NCBI GenBank assembly: GCA_035546535.1
Contig: DASZWQ010000164.1
Coordinates: 1-33,255 of the forward strand
Origin: Pirellulales bacterium
GTDB lineage: Bacteria > Planctomycetota > Planctomycetia > Pirellulales > JACPPG01
Reading direction: 5' to 3'
Length of the DNA stretch: 33,255 nucleotides
The position numbers and the translations under genes are program-made. This document shows positions 24,483-33,230 of this stretch, piece by piece. The stretch's first letter is position 1, and every line of letters begins with the position of its first letter. Below the pieces are notes generated by a model. The model had not been told where the DNA came from and made no database searches. It worked only from the letters and a program-made list of their open reading frames with translations.

Positions 24483-25637
24483 ATGTCGCACGCATCGAAC
24501 GTGTCTGCGCGTCTTTCCCTCGTTCTCTTATTAGCCGTTTCCACGCTGCCGCTCGTGAGCGGTTGCAACGAAAGCGAAATCTCGCGCGCCAGCGCCGCCA
24601 CGCCGCGCACCAGCAGCGAGAATGTGCCCGCCGCGGACGAATTCCGCGACCGTATCGACCGGGCGATTGCACTGACCGCGCAGCGTCACCTGGTCGCCGA
24701 GAGCAACGCCGCCTGGCAAGTCGTACACGGCATTCTGGCGTTCGGGCCCGACCTGCAACTCGACGTGAATGGTAAGCCGACCTCGGCTTTGGCCTATTTG
24801 CAACAAGGGGGCCGTCTCACCGGCTGGAACCTGATTCCAGGCGACAAGGGGTTGGAAGCTCCACTCGAACCCGCCAGCAAGACCGGCCAAGGGCACGAGG
24901 ATCAATGGCTGGGCTACCTCTCGCTCATCGGTCTGCCCGACACGACGCCGATCAAAGTCGGCGGCAAGACTTATACGGTTCGCGATTTGGTCACGCAGGC
25001 GCAATGGGACATTTACGACGGGATGGAGGCGACCTGGTCCCTGATGGGCTTCACCGCTTACCTGCCGCTCGATGCTCAATGGAAATCGAAGGACGGCAGC
25101 GAATGGACGATCGAGCGTGTGGTGGGGATGGAGGCGAAACAGGATTTGCGCCGCAGTGCCTGCGGCGGCACGCACCGTTTGACGGCGCTAACCGTGGCAT
25201 TGAATAAGTATCTCGACGCGGGCGGCAAGCTGACCGGCGGCTGGAAAGCAGCTTATGACAAGATCTACGGCGAACCCGGTGGCGCCATCGCCGTGATGAA
25301 GGCCTATCAGCAGCCCGATGGGTCGTTCTCGTCCGACTATTTCAACGGCGCTCGCTGGACCGGCGACATCGGTCAGCGGATCGGCACGACAGGACACACG
25401 CTCGAGTTCCTGGCTCTGTCCGTGCCCGAGAGTGAACTGAAATCGCCGTGGCTGACCCAGTCCGTGAATTACCTGTGCAAGATGCTCGAAGAGACCCAGG
25501 ACTACGAGCTGGAATGCGGCGGTTTGTATCACGCGGCCCGCGGACTGAAGATTTACCGCCAGCGGCGGTTCGGCAAACCCGACCATTCCTTGACGAACCC
25601 GGCGGCAACTTCTGATCCCGCGCCGCCGGCACTCTAA
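24483..25637 (+). CDS. Lipoprotein of unknown function, alpha-toroid-like
   Basis: This 384-aa exported lipoprotein has a leader ending in a lipobox (LPLVSGC, Cys28). The rest is mostly helical, with no close match I can name. Repeated helix pairs with GG/H-rich turns (CGGTHRLTALTVALNKYL, GTTGHTLEFLALSVPE, ECGGLYHAARGLKIY) resemble the alpha/alpha toroid fold seen in terpene cyclase-like and polysaccharide-processing enzymes. The Cys-Gly-Gly-Thr-His and Gly-His motifs could form a metal site. The start at 24483 directly precedes the leader. It converges with the NIPSNAP gene, with 36 bases between the stops. I recall planctomycete homologues labelled with unhelpful eukaryotic names, so no activity should be transferred. 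Confidence 0.82.
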   Translation: MSHASNVSARLSLVLLLAVSTLPLVSGCNESEISRASAATPRTSSENVPAADEFRDRIDRAIALTAQRHLVAESNAAWQVVHGILAFGPDLQLDVNGKPTSALAYLQQGGRLTGWNLIPGDKGLEAPLEPASKTGQGHEDQWLGYLSLIGLPDTTPIKVGGKTYTVRDLVTQAQWDIYDGMEATWSLMGFTAYLPLDAQWKSKDGSEWTIERVVGMEAKQDLRRSACGGTHRLTALTVALNKYLDAGGKLTGGWKAAYDKIYGEPGGAIAVMKAYQQPDGSFSSDYFNGARWTGDIGQRIGTTGHTLEFLALSVPESELKSPWLTQSVNYLCKMLEETQDYELECGGLYHAARGLKIYRQRRFGKPDHSLTNPAATSDPAPPAL

Positions 25638-25642
25638 GCTTC

Positions 25643-25661
25643 GCGGCCAGTATCTGACCGC
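25643..25661. terminator. Weak hairpin between convergent genes
   Basis: GCGGCCAG (25643-25650) and CTGACCGC (25654-25661) pair with one mismatch around a 3-base loop in the 36-base gap between two convergent genes. There is no T run, so it is a tentative shared terminator. Confidence 0.35.
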
Positions 25662-25673
25662 AGGCTGGCAAGG

Positions 25674-26174
25674 CTACTTGATCGGCGAATAGTCGGTGGG
25701 CGACAGGAACTGCGAGATCACCTTGCCGACCAGCGCGCCATTCTTGTGCGATTCCTTATAGGCGGCCTGCCATTCGGGGTCGGCCATGAAGGCCTTCCAG
25801 GATGCCTCGCGCGCCTCGCGGCTGGGATAGGCGAGGATGTAGACCAGGGTGCGCTTCGCTTCGTCGCTCAGTTCTCCCTTGGCGTCAGGCAGCGGGGTCC
25901 AGTAACCGACGAGCGTCATACCGTGCTTCTGGAACAGCCGGTTGGTGTGGTCGCGGAAGCGCTTGTGGAGGTCTTCGAGCTTCCCTTCGTTGGCGACATA
26001 GGTCCGCATCTCAAAGAAGCGATTGCCCGACGCCGCCGCGTCGCTCTTCGCTGCGCTCACTTCGTCCGCCGTCGCCTTCAGCGGCCAGTTATTTACGACG
26101 ATCGAAACCGCCAGGCCGGCGAGGAACGTCAACACGACCACGACGGTCGGCTTCTTTGCAGCGCGAGCGAGCAT
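25674..26174 (-). CDS. Exported NIPSNAP-family protein
   Basis: This 166-aa protein has an N-terminal hydrophobic segment (about residues 9-29) as signal or anchor. The rest matches the NIPSNAP domain, a ferredoxin-like alpha-beta fold: FFEMRTYVANEGKLEDLHKRFRDHTNRLFQKHGMTLVGYWTPL, and VYILAYPSREAREASWKAFMADPEWQAAYKES. Planctomycetes encode several exported NIPSNAP proteins of unknown role; a ligand-binding or dimeric function is usual for the fold. The ATG at 26174 has GGAG 8-9 bases upstream and is preferred to a TTG at 26195. The gene is divergent from the DUF1501 gene at 26490. Confidence 0.88.
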   Translation of the reverse strand: MLARAAKKPTVVVVLTFLAGLAVSIVVNNWPLKATADEVSAAKSDAAASGNRFFEMRTYVANEGKLEDLHKRFRDHTNRLFQKHGMTLVGYWTPLPDAKGELSDEAKRTLVYILAYPSREAREASWKAFMADPEWQAAYKESHKNGALVGKVISQFLSPTDYSPIK

Positions 26175-26366
26175 CGAGAAATCTCCAGAAGGCAATTTGA
26201 GGGCGGGAACTTACGCCGCGACCCGTTGATAAAGATCGCGGGCTGTGCCGCATTATCCGGTTCGGCAAGCTGTACGCAACCACCGGATTGCCGTCGTTCT
26301 GAACCAGGCGGCCCCTTGAGCATCCCGCCCATCATGGGGGACCGAGGGGCGACGGCAAATCTTTTA

Positions 26367-26396
26367 TTGTGGCGGGTATAAACATCCTGTTAAAAT
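26367..26396 (+). promoter_or_regulatory. Candidate promoter upstream of second DUF1501 gene
   Basis: TTGTGG (26367-26372) and TAAAAT (26391-26396) are 18 bases apart in a locally AT-rich part of the 315-base divergent gap (26175-26489). The -10-like box differs from TATAAT at one base; the -35-like box is poor. The start of the DUF1501 gene is about 94 bases downstream. The rest of the gap shows no gene. Confidence 0.3.
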
Positions 26397-26489
26397 CGAT
26401 CAACGCTCGTGCATGCGTCTGAAGATCGTGCCCAACGACCCCCGTGACGCTGCACGGTCCCGCCAACGATCCACCCCGCCTGCCCGCCG

Positions 26490-27911
26490 ATGTCCCGAAA
26501 ACTCCTTCGCACGCAAGTTGTCGGCTGCGCGGATTTTCACCGCGCACAGCGAACTTCGCGCCGCCAGGTATTGCAGGCCGGCTGCGCTAGCGCGCTAGGG
26601 TTGGGGCTCGACGCGCTCTTGGGAGCCCGGGCCGCCGCAGGATCTAGTGTCGCGACGGGACCGGCGGGATTCGGGAAGGCCAAGGCGTGCATCTTCCTCT
26701 TCATGTGGGGCGGACCGAGCCAGCTCGAAACCTTCGATCCCAAGCCCGACGCCCCGGCCGAAATCCGCGGAACGTTTCAGCCGATCGCGACCGCCGTACC
26801 GGGCACGTTCATCAGCGAGCACTTCCAGCGCGTGGCGAAGCTCACCGACCGGCTGGCGATCGTCCGCTCACTGTCGCACAACGATCCGGCACATTTGTCG
26901 AGCGGTCACGTGACGCTGACCGGGCACCTGGCGCCCGTCGTCAAGAGCGACGCCGATCCTCCTAGCGAGCGCGACACGCCGCACCTGGGCTCGGTCGTGG
27001 CGCGGATGCGACCAGCGAGTTCCTTGGTCCCTCCGTTTGTCACGTTGCCTTGGCTCGCCATGCATCCGGCGGCGCCCGGCGGACGTGCGCCCGGGCAAAA
27101 TGGCGGATGGCTCGGCTCGCGCTACGATCCGATGTTGATCGCGGGCGATCCCAGCAAAGCCGATTGGCGTGTCGACGCGTTAGCGCTAGCGGACGATATT
27201 ACGCTTGATCGCTTGAACAACCGCCAGTCGCTCCTGGCCACGATCGACGAGCAGCGACGCATTGCCCAGCGCGCTGCCGACGCCGGCGTGGATGGTTTCA
27301 AACAGAAGGCGCTGTCGATGCTCAGTTCGGCTGCCGCGCGCGAGGCATTCGACCTGGCGGCCGAGCCTGACGCAGTGCGCGAGCGCTACGGTCGCAACAT
27401 CCATGGTCAAAGCGTGCTTCTGGCACGGCGGCTAGTTGAGCACGGCGTGTCGCTTGTGAGCGTGAACTGGCACAACGACGGGCGGAACTTCTGGGACACG
27501 CACGGCAACAATTTTAATCGCTTGAAGAACGATTTGATTCCGCCTGCCGATCAGGCGCTCGCGGCGCTACTCACCGATCTGGCCGAGCGCGGCATGCTCG
27601 ACGAAACCATCGTGGCCTGGGTTGGCGAATTCGGCCGCAAACCGCAGATTGCCAACAACGTCGCGGGGCGCGATCACTGGCCGCGCTGCTACAGCGGGCT
27701 GTTGGCCGGCGGAGGTATTCGTGGCGGGGCCATCTACGGCGCAAGTGATGCCCAGGCTGCCTATCCCGCCGAAAATGCATGTTCGCCACAGGACTATGCG
27801 GCCACGATCTATCATGCCCTGGGGATCGACCCGGCCGTCAAATTGACCGACCGCATGGGACGTCCGTTGGCCGTCTGTGAAGGGAGGCCGCTGGTCCCCC
27901 TGTTCTCGTGA
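26490..27911 (+). CDS. Tat-exported DUF1501 family protein (second copy)
   Basis: This 473-aa protein has a Tat-type leader (TSRRQVLQAGCASALGLGLDALLG, arginines 24-25). The DUF1501 blocks are all present: IFLFMWGGPSQLETFDPKP, IRGTFQPIATAVPGTFISEHF, AWVGEFGRKPQI and GRDHWPRCYSGLLAGGGIRGG. It is clearly paralogous to the protein at 5349-6773, but the sequences have diverged, so it is not a recent duplicate. It is the first gene of a plus-strand series with a PPC-domain protein and a DUF1549/DUF1553 protein, the arrangement in which DUF1501 genes are usually found. No activity is established for the family. Confidence 0.94.
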   Translation: MSRKLLRTQVVGCADFHRAQRTSRRQVLQAGCASALGLGLDALLGARAAAGSSVATGPAGFGKAKACIFLFMWGGPSQLETFDPKPDAPAEIRGTFQPIATAVPGTFISEHFQRVAKLTDRLAIVRSLSHNDPAHLSSGHVTLTGHLAPVVKSDADPPSERDTPHLGSVVARMRPASSLVPPFVTLPWLAMHPAAPGGRAPGQNGGWLGSRYDPMLIAGDPSKADWRVDALALADDITLDRLNNRQSLLATIDEQRRIAQRAADAGVDGFKQKALSMLSSAAAREAFDLAAEPDAVRERYGRNIHGQSVLLARRLVEHGVSLVSVNWHNDGRNFWDTHGNNFNRLKNDLIPPADQALAALLTDLAERGMLDETIVAWVGEFGRKPQIANNVAGRDHWPRCYSGLLAGGGIRGGAIYGASDAQAAYPAENACSPQDYAATIYHALGIDPAVKLTDRMGRPLAVCEGRPLVPLFS

Positions 27912-28163
27912 TCGCATAAAGACGGTGATAAATACGAGATAAATACGGCCAATTGTTTGACAACCGCCTTCGCGGCGGTTTAAGGTCATGGGAACCAGCC
28001 GCGCGATTTCTGAGGGGGGAAGCCGCGCGATGGTGATCGAACCTCCCGCCCGAAATGCACGTTCGCACGGTCGGCCCTTGCGGGTCAGCCGCTGAGAACA
28101 AGCCCGCCAAACTAGCTCGACACGCCGCCCGACGCTGCCCCGAAGCGCCCAACCGGATCCGCG
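27912..28163. promoter_or_regulatory. Gap with tandem repeat and small hairpin
   Basis: The gap after DUF1501 carries GATAAATACG twice in tandem (27927-27936 and 27938-27947, 11-base period). A hairpin follows: AACCGCC (27962-27968) with GGCGGTT (27974-27980) and a TTCGC loop, followed by a short TTT run at best. Next comes AGCCGCGCGAT at 27997-28007 and 28021-28031. The hairpin may be a partial terminator or processing site between DUF1501 and the PPC gene, and the tandem repeat a binding site. None is proven. Confidence 0.4.
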
Positions 28164-30512
28164 ATGCGATCCGAACCTCCGCCAATGAGCTGCTATCGCT
28201 TGACGCCTGCCCGCTGTGTATTGCCCAGTTTGCAAGTACTGATCGCGATGCTTTCGATCGCTACCGGCTATGCCTATGCACAAGCTCCCTCGATCAGCCA
28301 TACGGTGCCCGGCGCTCTCGCGGCCGGTCAGGCAAGTGACATTGTTCTTTTCGGTGGCAACCTCGCTGCCCCAACGGGCATCTGGTGGAACATGCCGGCC
28401 GAGGCCGCGCTGACGCCGGGCCTGGAGAAAAACGGCACCGACGGCGGACAGGTTTCGTACCGGGTCAATGTGCCCCCGACCGTGCCCGTGGGCGTCTATG
28501 CCGTGCGACTGGCGACGGGCGGTGGCATTTCCAACGTGCGCCTGGTGATGGTCGATGACCTGCCGAGTATCTCGAAGGTCGGCACGAACAAATCGGTTTC
28601 CGCCGCGCAGGAGATCGCCACCAGTGTCGCCGTCGACGGCGCCTGCGAACCGGAAAGCTACGACTACTACAAATTCAACGGTGTCGCCGGACAACGGATT
28701 ACTGTCGAGGTCGTGGCCCGACGGTTGGGTTACCCGCTCGACCCAGTGATCCGCTTGCTCGATAGCTCGGGTCGCGAGCTGGCGTACAGCGACGACGCAC
28801 CGGGCCTCGGCGCCGACTGCCGCTTCGCCTACACGCTCCCCACGGTGGGGACCTATTACCTCGAATTGCGCGACATTCGTTATCAGGGGGGCGGCACCCA
28901 TCGTTACCGGCTGCGTGTTGGCAACTTTCCACTGGCTACTACCACTTATCCCGCTGGCGGCCGGCGCGGCAGCGGCGCCAAGCTGCACGTGGCTGGGTAT
29001 ACGAGCGACGAAGTGCCGCCCATGCATGTGCCCGTGCCGGGCGATGCGCGCGGCGACCGCATGCCCCTCTCCGCAAAATTTCCCAAGGGGCTCGGCTCGA
29101 CCATGGTCGCACTCGCGACGGACGGCTTGACCGAGGAAGTTGAATTCGAACCGAACGACACGCCTGAGACCGCCTCGCCCATCAGTCTGCCGTCGGCCCT
29201 CAACGGTCGTTTCGACGCGCCGAAAGACCGCGATTACTACCAATTCGAGGCCAAAGCGGGACAGCGTTGGCTGTTCGCCGGCAAGACGCGCAGCCTCGGT
29301 TCGCCCGCCGACTTGTATCTGCGTGTTTTGAAGGCGGATGGCGGCCAGGTTGCCGAAGCCGAAGACACTGGTGGCGACGAGGGCGTGCTCGACTTCACCG
29401 CTCCGGCCGACGGCGTCTACCGGCTGTTGGTCGAGGACCTGCTACGCCGCGGCGGCGCTGAGTATGTGTATCGCGTCGCGGTCTCGCCGTATCAGGCAGG
29501 CTTCACGTTGGCGGTCGAGGCCGAGAAGTTCGACGCGCCCAAGGCGGGGGTCTTCGTCGCCAAAGTCACCTGTGCCCGCCGCGATTACGACGGGCCAATC
29601 GCGCTATCGGTCGAAGGTGCTGGCGAAGGGTTGGTGGTGGCGGGCAACACGATCCCTGAAAAAGGGAAGGAAACCACGCTCAACGTCACGCTGCCGGCCA
29701 CCCTCGATCAAGGGAAGTGGGCGAACATTCGCATCGTCGGTCGCGCGAAGATTGGTGAAACGAACTTCCAGACCGTGGCCAGCACGAGCACGCCCCTGAA
29801 AGCGGCTTTCAGCGGTTGGGCCTATCCGCCGGCCGATCTCGACGGCTTGATCGGTCTGGGCGTTGCCGGCCCGTTCGCCGAGTTCTTCCAACTCGCGCCG
29901 GCGCCAGGCACGACGATTCCCTATCCGCAAATCATCGCCGCGACGTCGTTCAAGGTGCAGGCCAATCGCTTGAACAAGTTCGAGGACAAAGTCGACCTGG
30001 CCGTGGAAGGCCTGCCGGCCGGCGTCACGGCCAAAGTCGCGCCGATCGAAAAAGGGAAGCCCGACGCCACGATCGAGCTCTCGGGCCCGGCCGGGCTGGC
30101 CGAGGGGGATTATCCTTTCCGCGTCACCGGCGCCGCGACGTTCCAGAATCAGCCGAAGCGCGTGACGCTCGACAACCTGGTGTTGCACGTCGTCAAGCCG
30201 ATTCAAGTGGCGATTGCACCCGCGGGCCCACTGGCGGCGGGCGGCAAACAATCGGTCACATTGAAACTGACGCGTTATGGCGACGCGAACGGCCCGGTCA
30301 CGTTGCGATTTCGGTCGCTGCCCGCCGGCATCAACATGCCGCCGGAAGTCACCGTGCCTGAAGGACAGAGTGAAGCCACGTTGGAATTATCAGCGGCGGC
30401 TGAAGTGCCGGCCGGCAAATCGGAATTGGCCGCCATCGCCTTGGCGAAGGTTAAAGACCGGGCGATCACGGTCGAAAGCGAGCCTGTGCAATTGGAGATT
30501 ACGCGACCGTAG
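28164..30512 (+). CDS. Exported protein with two PPC domains and Ig-like C-terminal part
   Basis: This 782-aa protein starts with a leader (about residues 18-40, ending AYAQA). After an IPT-like start (PSISHTVPGALAAGQASDIVLFGGNL) it contains two bacterial pre-peptidase C-terminal (PPC) domains: about 150-252 (ESYDYYKFNGVAGQRITVEVVARRLGYPLDPVIRLLDSSGREL) and about 328-440 (EPNDTPETASPI, DRDYYQFEAKAGQRWLFAGKTRSLGSPADLYLRVL). The last 330 residues are beta-rich, Ig-like repeats. It has no catalytic motif that I can identify and is probably a surface or periplasmic binding protein. It lies between DUF1501 and DUF1549/1553 genes, as such PPC proteins commonly do in planctomycetes. The start 28164 is the first ATG in frame; 28185 is possible. 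Confidence 0.9.
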   Translation: MRSEPPPMSCYRLTPARCVLPSLQVLIAMLSIATGYAYAQAPSISHTVPGALAAGQASDIVLFGGNLAAPTGIWWNMPAEAALTPGLEKNGTDGGQVSYRVNVPPTVPVGVYAVRLATGGGISNVRLVMVDDLPSISKVGTNKSVSAAQEIATSVAVDGACEPESYDYYKFNGVAGQRITVEVVARRLGYPLDPVIRLLDSSGRELAYSDDAPGLGADCRFAYTLPTVGTYYLELRDIRYQGGGTHRYRLRVGNFPLATTTYPAGGRRGSGAKLHVAGYTSDEVPPMHVPVPGDARGDRMPLSAKFPKGLGSTMVALATDGLTEEVEFEPNDTPETASPISLPSALNGRFDAPKDRDYYQFEAKAGQRWLFAGKTRSLGSPADLYLRVLKADGGQVAEAEDTGGDEGVLDFTAPADGVYRLLVEDLLRRGGAEYVYRVAVSPYQAGFTLAVEAEKFDAPKAGVFVAKVTCARRDYDGPIALSVEGAGEGLVVAGNTIPEKGKETTLNVTLPATLDQGKWANIRIVGRAKIGETNFQTVASTSTPLKAAFSGWAYPPADLDGLIGLGVAGPFAEFFQLAPAPGTTIPYPQIIAATSFKVQANRLNKFEDKVDLAVEGLPAGVTAKVAPIEKGKPDATIELSGPAGLAEGDYPFRVTGAATFQNQPKRVTLDNLVLHVVKPIQVAIAPAGPLAAGGKQSVTLKLTRYGDANGPVTLRFRSLPAGINMPPEVTVPEGQSEATLELSAAAEVPAGKSELAAIALAKVKDRAITVESEPVQLEITRP

Positions 30513-30610
30513 CGGTCCCGTGCAGCATTGGCAAGCTGGTTTCCGCGACCGGCACCGGCCAATGCTGACGCAAGCAATATTCGTAAGCAGCTCATAGCGA
30601 GGGAGAAGCG

Positions 30611-33118
30611 ATGTGCCGTTTTACAGCAATCACGCGTCGGATCAGCAGTGTGTCAGGCCTGGCGCTATTCATATGCGCTCTGGCGGCTTTCACCGCGACG
30701 CGCGCGGGGGCCGAGCCAGTGGCCAGCGGCGATGTCGCGCTTGAGCCGGTCGTGATTGGCACGCCGGAGCGATTGGAAGTGCAGCCGGCAACGTTTCAAC
30801 TCGCTACCCCGCAGCGGCGCATGCACTTGATCGTGAGTGGCTTCTACGCCGACGGCACGACGCAAGACCTGACGCGCGTGGCCGAATTCAAGTCGAGCAA
30901 TGAGCACGTCGCACGGATCGAAAACGGCATTGCCGTTCCGACTGGCGATGGCACGGCCGAAATCACGATCACCGCGGGCGGCCAGACGGCCAAGTCCACG
31001 GTCACGGTCTCGAACCAGGCCCAGCCCGAGGCGGTCTCGTTTGAATACGGAACATTGGTTGCCTTGTCCAAGCAAGGGTGCAACTCAGGTGCTTGCCACG
31101 GTTCGCCCAGCGGCAAGGGAGGCTTTCGTTTGTCGCTGCGGGCTTATGATCCGGCCGTCGATACAGAGACCCTGGTGCGCGAAGCCTTTGGCCGACGGAC
31201 GAACGTCTACGAGCCCGAGGAAAGCCTGCTGTTGCGCAAGCCGTTGATGGAGATCGCGCACGGCGGCGGTCGCCGGCTGAAGAAGAGTGATCCCAGCTTT
31301 GCCCTGCTGCGCGACTGGATCGCACAAGGTTGCCAGGCGGATCCGGCCGATGCGCCGCAGTGCGTGAAGGTTGACGTCTATCCGCGGCAGCGTGTGTTGC
31401 GTCGGCCGGCGCACACGCAGCAGATGCTGGTGCTGGCGCATTTCAGCGACGGCAGCGTGCGCGACGTAACGAACCTGGCGTGCTTCTCCAGTTCGGACGA
31501 GAGCGTGGCCACGGTCGATAATGACGGATTCGTGGTCGGCGTCGATCGCGGCGAATCTGCCATTCTGGTCCGTTACCTGGAAAAGATGGAAACTGCGTCG
31601 CTGGTGTTTCTGAAGGACATCGAAGGCTTCAAGTGGAACGAGCCCGCGGAGAACAACTTCGTCGATCACGACCTGTTTGAAAAACTGCGGCAGTTGCAGA
31701 TCCTGCCTTCGGATTTGTGCAGCGACGAGGAATTCGTCCGCCGCGTATACCTGGACGTCATCGGCGAGTTGCCGACGATCCTGGAAGCGCAAGTGTTTCT
31801 GGCCGACGCCTCGCCCAACAAGCGGGCGAAGCTGATCGACTCGCTGCTCGAGCGGCCCGAGTATGCCGACTTCTGGGCCATGAAATGGGCCGACCTGCTG
31901 CGGTTGCGCGGCAACAAGGTGACCCCCTCCGGCGTGTACAAGTTCCACCATTGGCTCGTGGCGGCATTGCGTGACAACATGCCGGCCGATCAGTTCGCCC
32001 GCACGTTGCTCACGGCCGACGGCAGCACATACGCCAACCCGGCGGCGAACTTCTATCGCACTGCGGCCGATACGAACGACTGCACCGAGACCACTTCGCA
32101 GTTGTTCCTGGGAATTCGCATTCAGTGCGCCAAGTGCCACAACCACCCGTTCGAGCGCTGGACGCAGGACAACTACTACGGCATCGGCGCGTTCTTCAAT
32201 CGCATTCAGAAGAAGCCGGGCATGACGCCCGAGGAACAAGTCATCTGGATCGCGCGCAGCGGCGAAGTCACGCAGCCGCGCACTGGCAAACAGATGAAAC
32301 CGTGGCTGCCGCTGAAGGGCGATGCCGAGGTCGCGGCGGACGAGGATCGCCGCGACTCTTTCGCCCGCTGGTTGACGGCGCCGGATAATCCCTTCTTCGC
32401 CAAGGTCGAAGTCAACCGCATGTGGGGCCACCTGATGGGTCGTGGCATCGTCGAGCCGGTGGACGATTTCCGCGATTCGAACCCGCCGGCCAGCGCCGCA
32501 CTACTTGACCACCTCGCCAAAGACTTCGTCGAGCACAAATTCGACCGCAAGCACACGCTGCGGACGATCCTCAACAGCCGGGTTTATCAGCTCAGCTCGC
32601 GCAAGAACGATTTCAACCGGACCGACACCAAGTACTTTTCGCACGCGACCACGCGCTTGCTCAGCGCCGAGCAGTTGCTTGATGCCATCTGCCGCGTGAC
32701 CGGAGTCGACGAGAAGTTCCCCGGCTTGCCGACGGGCACCCGCGCCACACAGCTTCCCAGCCCCGATACCGACAACTACTTTTTGAAGGTGTTCGGCCAG
32801 CCCGCGCGCGAGACCGCCTGCCAGTGCGAGCGGTCGAGCGATTCGAACTTGTCGCAGGCCTTGCAGATGATCAACGGGCCGCTCGTACACTCCAAGGTGC
32901 GCGACGAGAAGAACCGTCTGCGCAGCCTGGTGGCCGCGGGCATGGGAGACGCCGACCTGGTCGGTCAGCTCTATTATGCCGCACTTTCGCGCCCGCCCAG
33001 CGAGGCCGAAGTGGGGGCCGCCACCAAGCACATCACCGCCAGCGGCGACCGCATGCGAGGCTTGGAAGATGTCTGCTGGGCGCTTCTGAACGCCAACGAG
33101 TTTTTATTCCAGCACTAA
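30611..33118 (+). CDS. Big_2 / DUF1549 (PSCyt2) / DUF1553 (PSD1) protein
   Basis: This 835-aa exported protein has a leader (about residues 11-35). Residues about 57-133 and 253-335 are Big_2-type Ig-like domains (LTRVAEFKSSNEHVARIENG, VTNLACFSSSDESVATVDNDG). Between them is a PSCyt1-like section with a CX4CH site (C157-C162-H163, GCNSGACHGS). Residues about 350-555 are DUF1549 (PSCyt2), with C506-AKC-H510 followed by NHPFERWTQDNYYG; residues about 580-830 are DUF1553 (PSD1), with NRMWGHLMGRGIVEPVDDFRDSNPP. These planctomycete families are named from cytochrome-like motifs, but whether haem binds at the CX4CH site is not clear. GGGAG stands about 5-6 bases before the ATG. It ends the DUF1501-PPC-PSD1 series. 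Confidence 0.95.
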   Translation: MCRFTAITRRISSVSGLALFICALAAFTATRAGAEPVASGDVALEPVVIGTPERLEVQPATFQLATPQRRMHLIVSGFYADGTTQDLTRVAEFKSSNEHVARIENGIAVPTGDGTAEITITAGGQTAKSTVTVSNQAQPEAVSFEYGTLVALSKQGCNSGACHGSPSGKGGFRLSLRAYDPAVDTETLVREAFGRRTNVYEPEESLLLRKPLMEIAHGGGRRLKKSDPSFALLRDWIAQGCQADPADAPQCVKVDVYPRQRVLRRPAHTQQMLVLAHFSDGSVRDVTNLACFSSSDESVATVDNDGFVVGVDRGESAILVRYLEKMETASLVFLKDIEGFKWNEPAENNFVDHDLFEKLRQLQILPSDLCSDEEFVRRVYLDVIGELPTILEAQVFLADASPNKRAKLIDSLLERPEYADFWAMKWADLLRLRGNKVTPSGVYKFHHWLVAALRDNMPADQFARTLLTADGSTYANPAANFYRTAADTNDCTETTSQLFLGIRIQCAKCHNHPFERWTQDNYYGIGAFFNRIQKKPGMTPEEQVIWIARSGEVTQPRTGKQMKPWLPLKGDAEVAADEDRRDSFARWLTAPDNPFFAKVEVNRMWGHLMGRGIVEPVDDFRDSNPPASAALLDHLAKDFVEHKFDRKHTLRTILNSRVYQLSSRKNDFNRTDTKYFSHATTRLLSAEQLLDAICRVTGVDEKFPGLPTGTRATQLPSPDTDNYFLKVFGQPARETACQCERSSDSNLSQALQMINGPLVHSKVRDEKNRLRSLVAAGMGDADLVGQLYYAALSRPPSEAEVGAATKHITASGDRMRGLEDVCWALLNANEFLFQH

Positions 33119-33230
33119 GTTCGGCTTTCGCAGTTTTTGCTAGCGTTGACAGCTTCTTGAGAAATAGGACGAGCCCCGTTCACGATGCAGATAGGTTCTC
33201 ACGCCAATCGCATCGCCAAGGAGGCTCGCC

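Noticed and set aside
24153..24491. 112-aa minus-strand frame in the long gap
   Set aside because: Shadow-like Arg/Pro/Trp-rich sequence, no ribosome binding site and overlap with the start of the lipoprotein gene.
27567..29243. 558-aa minus-strand open frame
   Set aside because: Antisense across the DUF1501 end and the PPC gene; no domain and biased composition.
31085..32431. 448-aa minus-strand open frame
   Set aside because: Antisense to the DUF1549/DUF1553 gene, with no recognisable domain.
33146..33174. TTGACA as promoter for the gene at the right edge
   Set aside because: No acceptable -10 box at 16-18 bases; kept only as a remark.
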